From Roseburia sp. CAG:10041_57 (GTDB taxonomy: Bacteria; Bacillota; Clostridia; Lachnospirales; Lachnospiraceae): DNA of 64,000 nt. The stretch is from positions 26,205-90,204 of the forward strand of contig MNTL01000049.1 in assembly GCA_001916965.1 (NCBI GenBank), read 5' to 3'. Position 1 is the first letter of the stretch; each line of letters starts with the position of its first letter. Below the pieces are notes generated by a model that saw only the letters and a list, made by a program, of their open reading frames with translations, had not been told where the DNA came from and searched no databases. Shown here one piece after another: positions 8,027-17,254 of this stretch. A program made the translations under genes and the position numbers.

Positions 8027-9139
8027 ATGTTAGAATATATCAAGGGCATGGATGTATCATCAATGGACGAGATTGAGCAGTTAGGTGCAGTCTTTTATGA
8101 TGAAGGCAAGCAGGGAGATTTGCTGGAGATATTGAAGAAATATGGCTCCAATTATATCAGACTCAGGTTGTGGAATGATCCCAGATCAGAGGATGGTAAG
8201 CCTTATGGGGCAGGTAACACTGATTATGAAGTAACACTCCGTATGGCGAAGCGTGTCAAGGCAGCAGGCATGAAATTCCTGCTGGATTTCCATTACAGTG
8301 ACTTCTGGGCAGATCCGGGCAAACAGCGCAAGCCCAAGGCATGGGTCGGCTACAATGCAGAACAGCTGGAACAGGCTGTATATGATTTTACCAAAGAGAA
8401 TATGCGCAAATTCATTGCAGAGGGTGTACGTCCTGATATGGTACAGGTTGGTAACGAACTGTCTAATGGTCTTCTCTGGCCGGAAGGACAGGTGCCTAAT
8501 TATGATAACATAGCCCGTTTCGTCAGTGCGGGTATCCGTGCAGTGAGAGAGACAAGCCCTGAGACGAAGATCATGATTCACCTGGATAATGGTGGTAACA
8601 ATGCCCTTTATCGGGAATGGTTCGATAACTATACGAAGCGAGGGGAAGATTTCGATATCATTGGTTTATCCTACTATCCATTCTGGCATGGGGATCTGAA
8701 CGCTCTGAAAAATAACATGAACGATATCGCAGTGCGTTACGGCAAGGATCTTGTGATTGCAGAAGTATCCATGGGTTATACAGTGGAGGATTATGCAGCT
8801 TATGAGAAGCTGGCGCGGGAGGATAGAAAAGGCATGGCGACCAAGCCTGCTTTATGTGAGAAAGTACCTTTCCCTATGACGAAGGAAGGACAGTGCGAAT
8901 TCCTAAAGGCTTTTCTGGAGGTATTGGAGCAGGTCCCGGAGAACAGGGGACGTGGTTTCTTCTATTGGGAGCCGGCATGGCTGCCTGTTGCAGGAAGCGG
9001 CTGGGCAACACCGGAGTCACTGGAATATATCAAGGAAGCAGGTCCATGTGGTAATGAATGGGCGAATCAGGCACTCTTTGATTATGAAGGCAATGCACTT
9101 CCGGCACTGAAGGTCATCAGAGACTATCAGCCGAAGTAA
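8027..9139 (+). CDS. Arabinogalactan endo-beta-1,4-galactanase, GH53, intracellular
   Basis: A 370-residue glycoside hydrolase family 53 barrel that hydrolyses beta-1,4-galactan, the side chain of pectin. The early GMDVSS motif, the acid/base Glu in VGNELSNG (about residue 144) and the nucleophile Glu in VIAEVSMG (about 246) are visible. There is no signal peptide or transmembrane segment, so it should act on imported galacto-oligosaccharides in the cytoplasm; most characterised GH53 enzymes are secreted. The frame is open from 7976, but that region is the operator, so ATG 8027 is preferred although its ribosome site is weak. It is the first gene of the galactose operon. Confidence 0.9.
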   Translation: MLEYIKGMDVSSMDEIEQLGAVFYDEGKQGDLLEILKKYGSNYIRLRLWNDPRSEDGKPYGAGNTDYEVTLRMAKRVKAAGMKFLLDFHYSDFWADPGKQRKPKAWVGYNAEQLEQAVYDFTKENMRKFIAEGVRPDMVQVGNELSNGLLWPEGQVPNYDNIARFVSAGIRAVRETSPETKIMIHLDNGGNNALYREWFDNYTKRGEDFDIIGLSYYPFWHGDLNALKNNMNDIAVRYGKDLVIAEVSMGYTVEDYAAYEKLAREDRKGMATKPALCEKVPFPMTKEGQCEFLKAFLEVLEQVPENRGRGFFYWEPAWLPVAGSGWATPESLEYIKEAGPCGNEWANQALFDYEGNALPALKVIRDYQPK

Positions 9140-9191
9140 GAGATTAATTTTAAACTAACATAAAACTATAAAACAAATTGGAGGAACGAAA

Positions 9192-10355
9192 ATGAAACAG
9201 GAACTGTTAAAGAAATTTGAAGAAGTATTTGGAGATTCCAAGGGAGCTGGCGTTTATTTCGCACCAGGCCGTGTGAACCTGATCGGTGAGCACACAGATT
9301 ATAATGGTGGACACGTATTTCCCTGCGCACTGACAATCGGTACATATGCAGTTGCAAGACTTCGTGATGATGACAAGTTATGCCTTTTCTCCATGAACTT
9401 TGAAGATGATGGAGTAGGCGAGAGCAGACTGGCTGATATCGAGACTAAGAAAGATGGAGACTGGAGAAATTATCCAAAGGGAATCGTATGGGCTTTTGGC
9501 AAGAAGGGCTATAAAGTAGATAAGGGACTGGATATTCTGTATTTTGGTAATATTCCAAATGGTTCAGGTCTTTCTTCATCAGCATCCATCGAAGTCCTGA
9601 CAGGCTTTATCCTGAAAGAGTTATTCGGTTTTGATGTAACCAATCAGGATCTGGCACTGATCGGACAGTTCTCTGAGAACCAGTACAACGGCGTAAACTG
9701 TGGTATTATGGATCAGTTTGCAATTGCCATGGGTAAGAAGGACTGTGCAATCTTCCTGGATACTGCTGACCTTTCCTATGAATATGCACCTATCGTATTA
9801 AAGGGTGCCAAGATTGTTATTCTTAACACCAATAAGAAGCGTGGTCTGGGTGATTCCAAGTACAATGAGAGAAGAAGTGAGTGTGAAGCAGCACTTGCAG
9901 CATTACAGACAAAGCTCTCCATCAAGTCTCTTGGTGAGCTGACAGAAGAGGAATTTGAAGCAAATAAGGAACTCATCGGTGATCCTGTCAAGATTAAGAG
10001 GGCTAAGCATGCTGTATACGAGAACCAGAGGACTATCAAGGCTGTTAAGGCATTAAAGGATAATGACCTGGAGCTGTTTGGCAAGCTTATGATTGCTTCC
10101 CATGACTCTCTGCGTGATGACTATGAAGTAACAGGTATCGAGCTTGATACACTGGTAGCAGAAGCATTAAAGCAGCAGGGCGTAATCGGTGCACGTATGA
10201 CCGGTGCAGGCTTTGGCGGCTGTGCAGTCAGCATTGTAAAAGAAGAAGCAGTACCTGCTTTCATTGAGAATGTAGGCAAGGCATACAAAGAGAAGATTGG
10301 TTATGCAGCAGATTTCTATGTAGTAGAGATTGGTGATGGTCCATCCGTACTGTAA
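9192..10355 (+). CDS. galK: Galactokinase
   Basis: A 387-residue GHMP kinase that phosphorylates galactose to galactose-1-phosphate with ATP, the first step of the Leloir pathway. The galactokinase signature around GRVNLIGEHTDYNGGHVF is near residue 28, the ATP-binding loop GSGLSSSASIE near 127, and the C-terminal GHMP motif MTGAGFGGCAV near 340. TTGGAGG lies seven bases before the ATG. It sits between the galactanase and galT, so galactose released by the two glycosidases of the cluster can be used at once. Confidence 0.97.
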   Translation: MKQELLKKFEEVFGDSKGAGVYFAPGRVNLIGEHTDYNGGHVFPCALTIGTYAVARLRDDDKLCLFSMNFEDDGVGESRLADIETKKDGDWRNYPKGIVWAFGKKGYKVDKGLDILYFGNIPNGSGLSSSASIEVLTGFILKELFGFDVTNQDLALIGQFSENQYNGVNCGIMDQFAIAMGKKDCAIFLDTADLSYEYAPIVLKGAKIVILNTNKKRGLGDSKYNERRSECEAALAALQTKLSIKSLGELTEEEFEANKELIGDPVKIKRAKHAVYENQRTIKAVKALKDNDLELFGKLMIASHDSLRDDYEVTGIELDTLVAEALKQQGVIGARMTGAGFGGCAVSIVKEEAVPAFIENVGKAYKEKIGYAADFYVVEIGDGPSVL

Positions 10356-10406
10356 TAAAACTACAGAGACTTTGAAAAGGAATAGAAGAAAGGCAGGCAT
10401 TACGCC

Positions 10407-11942
10407 ATGATTACACAGAATATTACAGACCTTGTCCGTTATGGGGTATCCAGCGGACTGGTAGATGAAGCAGACATTATTTATACAGTAAACAAATTGC
10501 TGGAATTATTCGAGCTGGAAGAATATGACAGAGAATTTACTCCTGAGAATTTTACCAAAGTAGAGGATGTGACCACATTCCCACTGGAAGAGACTTTGAA
10601 GGAAATGCTGGATTATGCACAGGAAAAAGGCTTATTAAAAGGCGAGGGCGTTGTATACAGAGATTTATTTGATACCAGGATCATGGGAAGCTTAGTACCA
10701 AGACCATCAGATGTTATTTATACGTTTGGCAGATTATATGAGGAAAAAGGCGCCAAGGCGGCAACAGACTGGTATTATGCATTCAGCCAGAATACAGATT
10801 ATATCAGAAGATACCGTATCAGGAAGGATATGAAGTGGAAGGCTGATACAGAGTATGGAGAAATGGACATTACCATTAACCTGTCCAAGCCTGAGAAAGA
10901 CCCTAAGGCGATTGCAGCAGCCAAGCTTGCAAAACAGAGCGGCTATCCCAAATGCCAGCTTTGTATCGAGAATGAAGGCTATGCAGGCAGAGTAAATCAT
11001 CCTGCAAGACAGAATCACAGAATCATTCCTATTGAAATATGCGGTATGAAGTGGGGATTCCAGTATTCTCCTTATGTATATTACAATGAGCACTGCATCG
11101 TATTTAACAGCCAGCATATTCCAATGAAGATCGAGCATAAGACCTTTGAGAAGCTGTTTTCTTTTGTAGAGCAGTTTCCTCATTATTTCGTAGGCTCCAA
11201 TGCAGATCTGCCTATTGTTGGGGGTTCTATCCTCAGCCATGACCATTTCCAGGGTGGAAACTATGAATTTGCCATGGCGAAGGCTCCTGTAGAGAGAACC
11301 TTTACTGTAAAAGGCTATGAAGATATCCAGTCAGGTATCGTTAAGTGGCCTATGTCAGTTATCAGACTGTCTCACAAGGATTATCACAGAATCATTGAGC
11401 TTGCGGATGTAATTCTTGCAAAATGGCGTGGTTATACAGATGAGGCGGCATTTATCTATGCTGAGACAGATGGAGAACCTCATAATACCATTACACCGAT
11501 TGCCAGAAAGCGCGGTGATAATTATGAGCTTGATCTGGTACTTCGCAACAACATTACAACCGAGGAACATCCTCTGGGTGTATATCATCCCCATGCAGAG
11601 CTTCATCACATCAAGAAAGAGAATATCGGTCTGATCGAAGTCATGGGACTTGCAGTACTTCCTTCCCGTCTCAAGGGTGAACTGGAGCAGCTTGCCAGGG
11701 CAATTGTTGCAGGCGAAGATATCCGCAAGGATGAAGTGCTTGAGAAGCATGCAGACTGGGTAGACGAATTCCTTCCTAAATATGCAGGTCAGGTAAATGA
11801 AGATACCATTATGGACATTCTGCAGAAGGAAGTCGGTATTGTATTTGGTAAGGTATTAGAGCATGCTGGTGTATATAAGCGTAACGCAGAAGGCGCAGCA
11901 GCATTTGACAGATTTATAAACGCTCTTGATGAGCGTAATTGA
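10407..11942 (+). CDS. galT: UDP-glucose-hexose-1-phosphate uridylyltransferase, class II
   Basis: A 511-residue GalT of the class II type found in Firmicutes, longer than the roughly 350-residue class I enzyme. It swaps the UMP of UDP-glucose onto galactose-1-phosphate. Visible landmarks are the NHPARQNHR segment, the SHDHFQGG motif containing the nucleotidylated His region, and YHPHAELHHIKKENIG near the C-terminus. It lies 51 bases after galK with no terminator between them. No galE is present in this window, so the epimerase must be encoded elsewhere. Confidence 0.95.
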   Translation: MITQNITDLVRYGVSSGLVDEADIIYTVNKLLELFELEEYDREFTPENFTKVEDVTTFPLEETLKEMLDYAQEKGLLKGEGVVYRDLFDTRIMGSLVPRPSDVIYTFGRLYEEKGAKAATDWYYAFSQNTDYIRRYRIRKDMKWKADTEYGEMDITINLSKPEKDPKAIAAAKLAKQSGYPKCQLCIENEGYAGRVNHPARQNHRIIPIEICGMKWGFQYSPYVYYNEHCIVFNSQHIPMKIEHKTFEKLFSFVEQFPHYFVGSNADLPIVGGSILSHDHFQGGNYEFAMAKAPVERTFTVKGYEDIQSGIVKWPMSVIRLSHKDYHRIIELADVILAKWRGYTDEAAFIYAETDGEPHNTITPIARKRGDNYELDLVLRNNITTEEHPLGVYHPHAELHHIKKENIGLIEVMGLAVLPSRLKGELEQLARAIVAGEDIRKDEVLEKHADWVDEFLPKYAGQVNEDTIMDILQKEVGIVFGKVLEHAGVYKRNAEGAAAFDRFINALDERN

Positions 11943-11996
11943 TAATTACTTCACAAATGATTACAGTCAGGTTACTGAAAGGCATGGAAAAAGACA

Positions 11997-13019
11997 ATGG
12001 AGATATTCCACAATGACAGAGCGGACAACAGGAAAATTACAATAGCAGATGTAGCAGAGGCTCTTTCGGTCTCCAAAACTACGGTGTCACGGGCGATATC
12101 AGGCAAGGGGCGCATCAGTGAGGAGACCAGGGCCAGGGTACTGGAATACATAGAGCAGAATGATTATAAGCCGAATGTAATTGCCAAGGGGTTAGCACAG
12201 CAGAAGACTTATAACATCGCCCTGGTGATTCCGGGCGACTGTAATCTTGTGGATATGCCTTTCTTCCAGAACAGTATGCAGGGCATCTGTGAGGAGGCTT
12301 CCAGACAGGATTATGATGTGATGCTTGTAACAACGTTAGGCAGCCATTTGACCAATCTGGAACGCATGGCTGCCAATCATAAAGTAGATGGTGTCATATT
12401 GAGCCGTTCTGTGGTGAAGGACAGGGCTGCGCTTTTCTTAAAGGAACAGCAGATTCCCTTTGTGCTGATGGGAACCAGCAAGGATGAGGATATCCTGCAG
12501 GTAGACAATGACCATAAGGCAGCCTGCTGCGAGCTGGTCATGGGGATTCTTGAGAAGGGGATGAACCGGATCGGACTGATAGGAGGCAGCCATGATTATG
12601 TAGTCAACAGAACGAGACTGCAGGGGTATAAAGATGCTTTTCGCAATATGAAGCTTCCTCTGGAAGAAAATCTTATTTATGACGACTGCATCACACCTGA
12701 GCAGATAGAGCAGGTAGTGCATAATCTGGTCAGGAGGGGAACACAGTGTATTGTCTGTATGGATGATATGATCTGCTCTATCGTACTGCAGATACTGGAT
12801 AAAACACATGTTAAAGTACCGGAACAGATGAAGGTGGCCTCCTTCTATGACAGTACGTTACTGCGGAATCATGAACCGGCAGTTACTTCGCTGATTTTTG
12901 ATGACAGGGCATTGGGAACGCTTACGTGCTCCGTATTGCTGGACTTTATCAAGGGCAAGGAAGTCAAGGGCAGGAACTTATCAGGTTATGAAGTAGTGTA
13001 CAGGGAATCCACACGATAA
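11997..13019 (+). CDS. LacI-family transcriptional regulator of the galactan cluster
   Basis: A 340-residue repressor. The helix-turn-helix TIADVAEALSVSKTTVSRAI is at about residues 14-33, with the hinge KPNVIAKGLAQQKT after it. A periplasmic-binding-protein-like sensor domain (NIALVIPGD to the C-terminus) would bind a sugar or sugar phosphate. The palindrome GCGCAAACGGTTGCGC at 7966-7981 in front of the galactanase gene is its probable operator. The gene would therefore be within its own regulon. The ATG at 11997 has only a weak upstream purine tract. Its ligand is unproven; galactose or a galacto-oligosaccharide is inferred from context. Confidence 0.92.
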   Translation: MEIFHNDRADNRKITIADVAEALSVSKTTVSRAISGKGRISEETRARVLEYIEQNDYKPNVIAKGLAQQKTYNIALVIPGDCNLVDMPFFQNSMQGICEEASRQDYDVMLVTTLGSHLTNLERMAANHKVDGVILSRSVVKDRAALFLKEQQIPFVLMGTSKDEDILQVDNDHKAACCELVMGILEKGMNRIGLIGGSHDYVVNRTRLQGYKDAFRNMKLPLEENLIYDDCITPEQIEQVVHNLVRRGTQCIVCMDDMICSIVLQILDKTHVKVPEQMKVASFYDSTLLRNHEPAVTSLIFDDRALGTLTCSVLLDFIKGKEVKGRNLSGYEVVYRESTR

Positions 13020-13046
13020 ATACATGTGTGGGAAATGAGGATTACT

Positions 13047-13976
13047 ATGGCAAAAAAGAAAAAGCAGCCGGCAGAATTCAGATTCTATGAATTGCCACAG
13101 GATGAGCCTGTATTGGCGCTCATGGGCAATAAATGGATTCAGGTCTATGGGGAGAATATTGATAATCAGCATTTTCATAACCTTCTGGAGATAGGATTAT
13201 GCCATTATGGGGAAGGAGATCTGGTACTGGAAGAGGATTTCTACCGGTTTGCACCGGGAATGATATCCTGCATTCCGGCGAATTTCCTTCATGTGACCAG
13301 AAGTGACCAGGAAGTTCCGGCTTTCTGGGAATATCTGTATCTGAACCCGGAGGAGATTATCGGGATCAGTGGCAGAAAGAATGCACCAGAGACCAGAGAG
13401 CTTATAGAAGCAATCAATAGAAATGCCTTTTTTATCAAGGCGGAAGATAATCCCATACTGGTAACACTGGTCAGAACGATCTTTGAAGAGATGGGGAATA
13501 AGGCACAGTATCATCAGGAATGCGTAAAGGGAATGGCATATGCCCTGCTGCATGAAATTGCCCGTTTCAATGGAAGAAGCGGCGTGAACAGCAATATCAA
13601 GGCAAGTGGGCTTCAGCTGGAAAATGCCATTGATTATGTAGAACAGCATTATCAGGATGATTTCAAGATTGCCGATCTGGCGCAGCAGTGCCATATGAGC
13701 GAGACACATTTCAGGCGGATTTTCCAGGAGAAAATGAATATGACTCCTATCGAGTATGTGAACTTCGCCCGGGTGAAGAAAGCATGCGAGTTGATTGATA
13801 AAACGGATATCAGCATGGAAGAGGTAGCTGAGAAGGTGGGATTTATCACACAGTCTACGTTTAACCGCAATTTCCGTAAGATCATAGGCACATCGCCTTA
13901 TCAGTGGAAGAAGAGGCCGGACAACCACGAAGGGAAGCTGCAGGAATACAGGATATCCGCCCTAAAGGGATGGTAG
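13047..13976 (+). CDS. AraC-family transcriptional regulator
   Basis: A 309-residue activator-type protein. The N-terminal half looks like a cupin sensor (HFHNLLEIGLCHYGEGDLVL, then PGMISCIPANFLHVT). The C-terminal 100 residues hold two helix-turn-helix units: FKIADLAQQCHMSETHFRRI and ISMEEVAEKVGFITQSTFNR, ending in GTSPYQWKK. It lies 27 bases after the lacI-type gene and is probably co-transcribed. TGAGG is six bases before ATG 13047, a better start than the GTG at 13026. It likely controls the beta-galactosidase unit that begins just downstream. Confidence 0.92.
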   Translation: MAKKKKQPAEFRFYELPQDEPVLALMGNKWIQVYGENIDNQHFHNLLEIGLCHYGEGDLVLEEDFYRFAPGMISCIPANFLHVTRSDQEVPAFWEYLYLNPEEIIGISGRKNAPETRELIEAINRNAFFIKAEDNPILVTLVRTIFEEMGNKAQYHQECVKGMAYALLHEIARFNGRSGVNSNIKASGLQLENAIDYVEQHYQDDFKIADLAQQCHMSETHFRRIFQEKMNMTPIEYVNFARVKKACELIDKTDISMEEVAEKVGFITQSTFNRNFRKIIGTSPYQWKKRPDNHEGKLQEYRISALKGW

Positions 13977-14049
13977 CACAAAAAGGATATGTAATGGTTG
14001 AAAATGCACATTTTACAAGTGTATATAGAAACAATGAACTGGGTATGGG

Positions 14050-14087
14050 TGTTATAATCAGATCAGTTAGGAAAGTAGTGATTATAA
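14050..14087 (+). promoter_or_regulatory. Extended -10 promoter and inverted repeat before the beta-galactosidase gene
   Basis: TGTTATAAT at 14050-14058 is an extended -10 element without a clear -35 box, as expected for an activated promoter. TTATAATCA (14052-14060) is repeated inverted as TGATTATAA (14079-14087). The palindrome covers the -10 region and could be a regulator site. Confidence 0.5.
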
Positions 14088-14120
14088 GACCTCAAAGCAT
14101 AATTGGGGGTATGGTACGAA

Positions 14121-17100
14121 ATGAAATTTGACTACGGTAAAATTAAAGATCCGGCTTTTTTTGCACAAAATCGCGTAAAGGCACATTCGGATCATCATTA
14201 TTATAAAAATCATAGAGAACTGGCAGAAAAGAATGAAAGTTTCCGACAGAATCTGAACGGCTTATGGAAATTCCAGTATGCCAGAAATCTTGCAGAAGCA
14301 CCAGCTGGATTTGAAGCAGAGGACTTTGACTGTAAGGGCTGGGAAGACATTCGTGTTCCGGCACATATTCAGATGGAGGGCTACGACAAGCCTCAGTATG
14401 TGAATGTGCAGTATCCCTGGGATGGGCATGAGGCGATTGAACCGGGGGAGATTCCTACACAGTTCAATCCTGTTGCAAGCTATGTGAAATATTTCACAGT
14501 TCCTGAAAACATGCAGGGCAAAAGGCTTTTTGTGTCTTTTCAGGGTGTAGAGAGTGGATTTGCACTCTGGTGTAATGGCAGCTATGTAGGCTACAGTGAA
14601 GATACTTTTACTCCTTCCGAGTTCGAGTTGACCTCTTATCTGAAAGAGGGAGAGAACAAGCTGGCTGTTCAGGTATTTAAGTGGACATCCGGCAGTTGGT
14701 GTGAGGATCAGGATTTCTTCCGTTTCTCAGGTATTTTCAGAGATGTGTATCTGTACAGCATTCCTGACACGCATGTCAGTGATATCAGAATCAAGACGAT
14801 ATTAAACGATACTTACGATAGAGGTAATCTGGAAATCGTACTGGAAGCAATCGGTAATGGTAAGGCTGAACTGATTCTTACCAGACAGGGTGAGGAAGCA
14901 GCAAGAACAGAGGTAGAGCTTAAGGACGGACAAAGCACTGTTGTAGAGCTGACAATAGAACAGCCTGCGTTATGGAGTGCAGAGCAGCCTAATCTGTATG
15001 ATCTGATGATTCAGGTCACAGATAATCAGGAGCAGCTGCAGGAACTGATTCCCCAGAGAGTGGGATTTCGTAGATTTGCCATTGAAGATGGTATCATGAA
15101 GCTCAATGGCAAGCGTATTGTCTTCAAGGGCGTTGACCGTCATGAATTCAGTTCCAGAAGAGGTCGTGTGCCGAATCATGATGAGCTTTTACGGGATATT
15201 GTTACAATGAAGCGCAACAATATCAATGCTATCAGAACCAGCCATTATCCGAATGATTCAGCATTATATGCCCTTTGTGATGAATATGGACTGTATCTGA
15301 TCGACGAGTGCAACATGGAGACTCATGGTATGTGGGACATGGTAGGTCGTGGTGTATGGCCTATCGAGAAAGCATTACCCGGTGACAGACAGGAATGGAA
15401 GGACTTACTGCTTGACCGTGTAAATTCCATGTATCAGAGAGACAAGAATCATCCAAGCATCATCATCTGGTCCTGCGGTAACGAATCCTTTGGCGGTTCT
15501 GTTATCTATGAAATGTCCAGGCTTTTCCATGCATTAGATGATACAAGACTGGTACATTATGAAGGCGTATGCAATGACCGCAGATATAATGATACTTCTG
15601 ATATGGAGAGCCGTATGTATCCAAGTGCTGCATATGTGAAGGATTTCCTGCAAAAAGACAGAAGCAAGCCATATCTTCTGTGTGAATATACACATGCTAT
15701 GGGTAATTCCTGCGGTGGTATGCATAAATACACAGACCTGACGGATGAAGAACCTTTATTCCAGGGTGGCTTTATCTGGGATTACATTGACCAGTCTATC
15801 TATCATAAGGACAGATACGGTAAGGAAGTACTGGGATATGGCGGTGATTTTGATGATCGTCCCTGCGATTATAATTTCAGTGGAAATGGTATTGCTTACG
15901 GCGGTGAGCGTATGCCTTCTCCGAAGATGCAGGAAGTGAAATTCAACTATCAGAATATCTCAATCCAGATTCAGGATGACCAGTTTACTGTTATCAATAA
16001 GAATCTTTTCACAAATACAGACGTGTACGATTGTAAGATCAGTCTGACACTTGATGGCAGGCAGATTGCAGATACAAAGGTGGATATCGGAGTAGAACCG
16101 TTGAGTCAGCAGACTTATCAGCTTCCTCGTTGGAGATATCTGACACCATGGAGCAAGGAAGAACCCTGGATGGCAACAGATGCCGGAGAATATGTTGTAA
16201 CAGTTTCCTTTGTATTAAAGGAAGATACACTCTGGGCACAGCGTGGCCATGAGGTAGCTTTCGGACAGGGTATCTATGAGATAGAAGCACCCCAGCAGAG
16301 AAAACTCCAGTCCTATATGAAGGTTACAGATGGTACTTACAACTTAGGTATTAAGGGTGAACATTTTGAAGTGCTCTTTGATAAAGGTGGAAAAGGACTG
16401 GTTTCCTATGTATATGGAGGCAGAGAAATGATCAAGGCTATCCCGAAGCCTAACTTCTGGAGAGCACCGACAGATAATGATAACGGCAATCAGATGCCTT
16501 TCCGTTATGCACAGTGGAAGCTGGCAAGTATGTATCAGCTAAACGGCATACCTGGTTCAAAGGAGCCAAATCCGGTGATTGTGCAGGAGACAGATAAGGT
16601 AACAGTAACTTACACATATTATCTGCCGACAACACCTGAGTCATCCTGTGAAGTGGCATACACTGTTACAGGAGACGGCACTGTACACACTGCGTTAAGT
16701 TATGATCCGCCTAAGGGAATACATGATATGCCTGAATTTGGTATGTTATTCAAATTTGATGCAGATTATGAGAACCTGACCTGGTATGGATATGGACCGG
16801 CAGAGACTTACTGTGACCGTGAAAGAGGCGGTAAGCTTGGCATCCATCACAATAAGGTTGCTGATAATATCGCACAGTATCTGGTTCCACAGGAATGTGG
16901 CAATCATACCCACGTAAGACGTGCCAGCGTCACGGATAATCTCGGCAGAGGCATAGAATTTAGCGGTAAGGAATTGAGCTTTAGCGCACTTCCCTATACA
17001 CCACATGAGCTGGAGAATGCAATGCACAGTTATGAACTGCCGCCTGTTTACTATACAGTAGTAAGAGTTGCCTTACAGCAGATGGGTGTAGCCGGTGATG

Positions 17101-17186
17101 ACAGCTGGGGAGCAAGGACTCATGAAGAATATCTGATTGATGTGACCAGACCGCTTAAACTGGAATTTGATTTTAAGGGCATCTGA
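14121..17186 (+). CDS. Beta-galactosidase, GH2, LacZ type
   Basis: A 1021-residue enzyme of the large LacZ type. It has the five expected parts: sugar-binding jelly roll, immunoglobulin-like domains, central barrel and C-terminal small-chain domain. The acid/base Glu is in SCGNESFGG (about residue 455) and the nucleophile Glu in LCEYTHAMGNS (about 522). It removes terminal beta-galactose from oligosaccharides, complementing the GH53 endo-enzyme. There is no signal peptide, so it is cytoplasmic. ATG 14121 begins the usual N-terminus and a GGGGG tract lies upstream; the in-frame TTG at 14103 is less likely. Confidence 0.95.
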   Translation: MKFDYGKIKDPAFFAQNRVKAHSDHHYYKNHRELAEKNESFRQNLNGLWKFQYARNLAEAPAGFEAEDFDCKGWEDIRVPAHIQMEGYDKPQYVNVQYPWDGHEAIEPGEIPTQFNPVASYVKYFTVPENMQGKRLFVSFQGVESGFALWCNGSYVGYSEDTFTPSEFELTSYLKEGENKLAVQVFKWTSGSWCEDQDFFRFSGIFRDVYLYSIPDTHVSDIRIKTILNDTYDRGNLEIVLEAIGNGKAELILTRQGEEAARTEVELKDGQSTVVELTIEQPALWSAEQPNLYDLMIQVTDNQEQLQELIPQRVGFRRFAIEDGIMKLNGKRIVFKGVDRHEFSSRRGRVPNHDELLRDIVTMKRNNINAIRTSHYPNDSALYALCDEYGLYLIDECNMETHGMWDMVGRGVWPIEKALPGDRQEWKDLLLDRVNSMYQRDKNHPSIIIWSCGNESFGGSVIYEMSRLFHALDDTRLVHYEGVCNDRRYNDTSDMESRMYPSAAYVKDFLQKDRSKPYLLCEYTHAMGNSCGGMHKYTDLTDEEPLFQGGFIWDYIDQSIYHKDRYGKEVLGYGGDFDDRPCDYNFSGNGIAYGGERMPSPKMQEVKFNYQNISIQIQDDQFTVINKNLFTNTDVYDCKISLTLDGRQIADTKVDIGVEPLSQQTYQLPRWRYLTPWSKEEPWMATDAGEYVVTVSFVLKEDTLWAQRGHEVAFGQGIYEIEAPQQRKLQSYMKVTDGTYNLGIKGEHFEVLFDKGGKGLVSYVYGGREMIKAIPKPNFWRAPTDNDNGNQMPFRYAQWKLASMYQLNGIPGSKEPNPVIVQETDKVTVTYTYYLPTTPESSCEVAYTVTGDGTVHTALSYDPPKGIHDMPEFGMLFKFDADYENLTWYGYGPAETYCDRERGGKLGIHHNKVADNIAQYLVPQECGNHTHVRRASVTDNLGRGIEFSGKELSFSALPYTPHELENAMHSYELPPVYYTVVRVALQQMGVAGDDSWGARTHEEYLIDVTRPLKLEFDFKGI

Positions 17187-17254
17187 TGCTCTTTAAAATA
17201 TAGAAGAAGTAATCAACGCCGCAACAGCGGCACCACATAAAAGGAGGTAGAACA

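Noticed and set aside
13197..13928. 243-aa minus-strand frame inside the AraC-family gene
   Set aside because: It is a shadow of the AraC coding sequence, with Cys/His/Ile-rich text and no domain.
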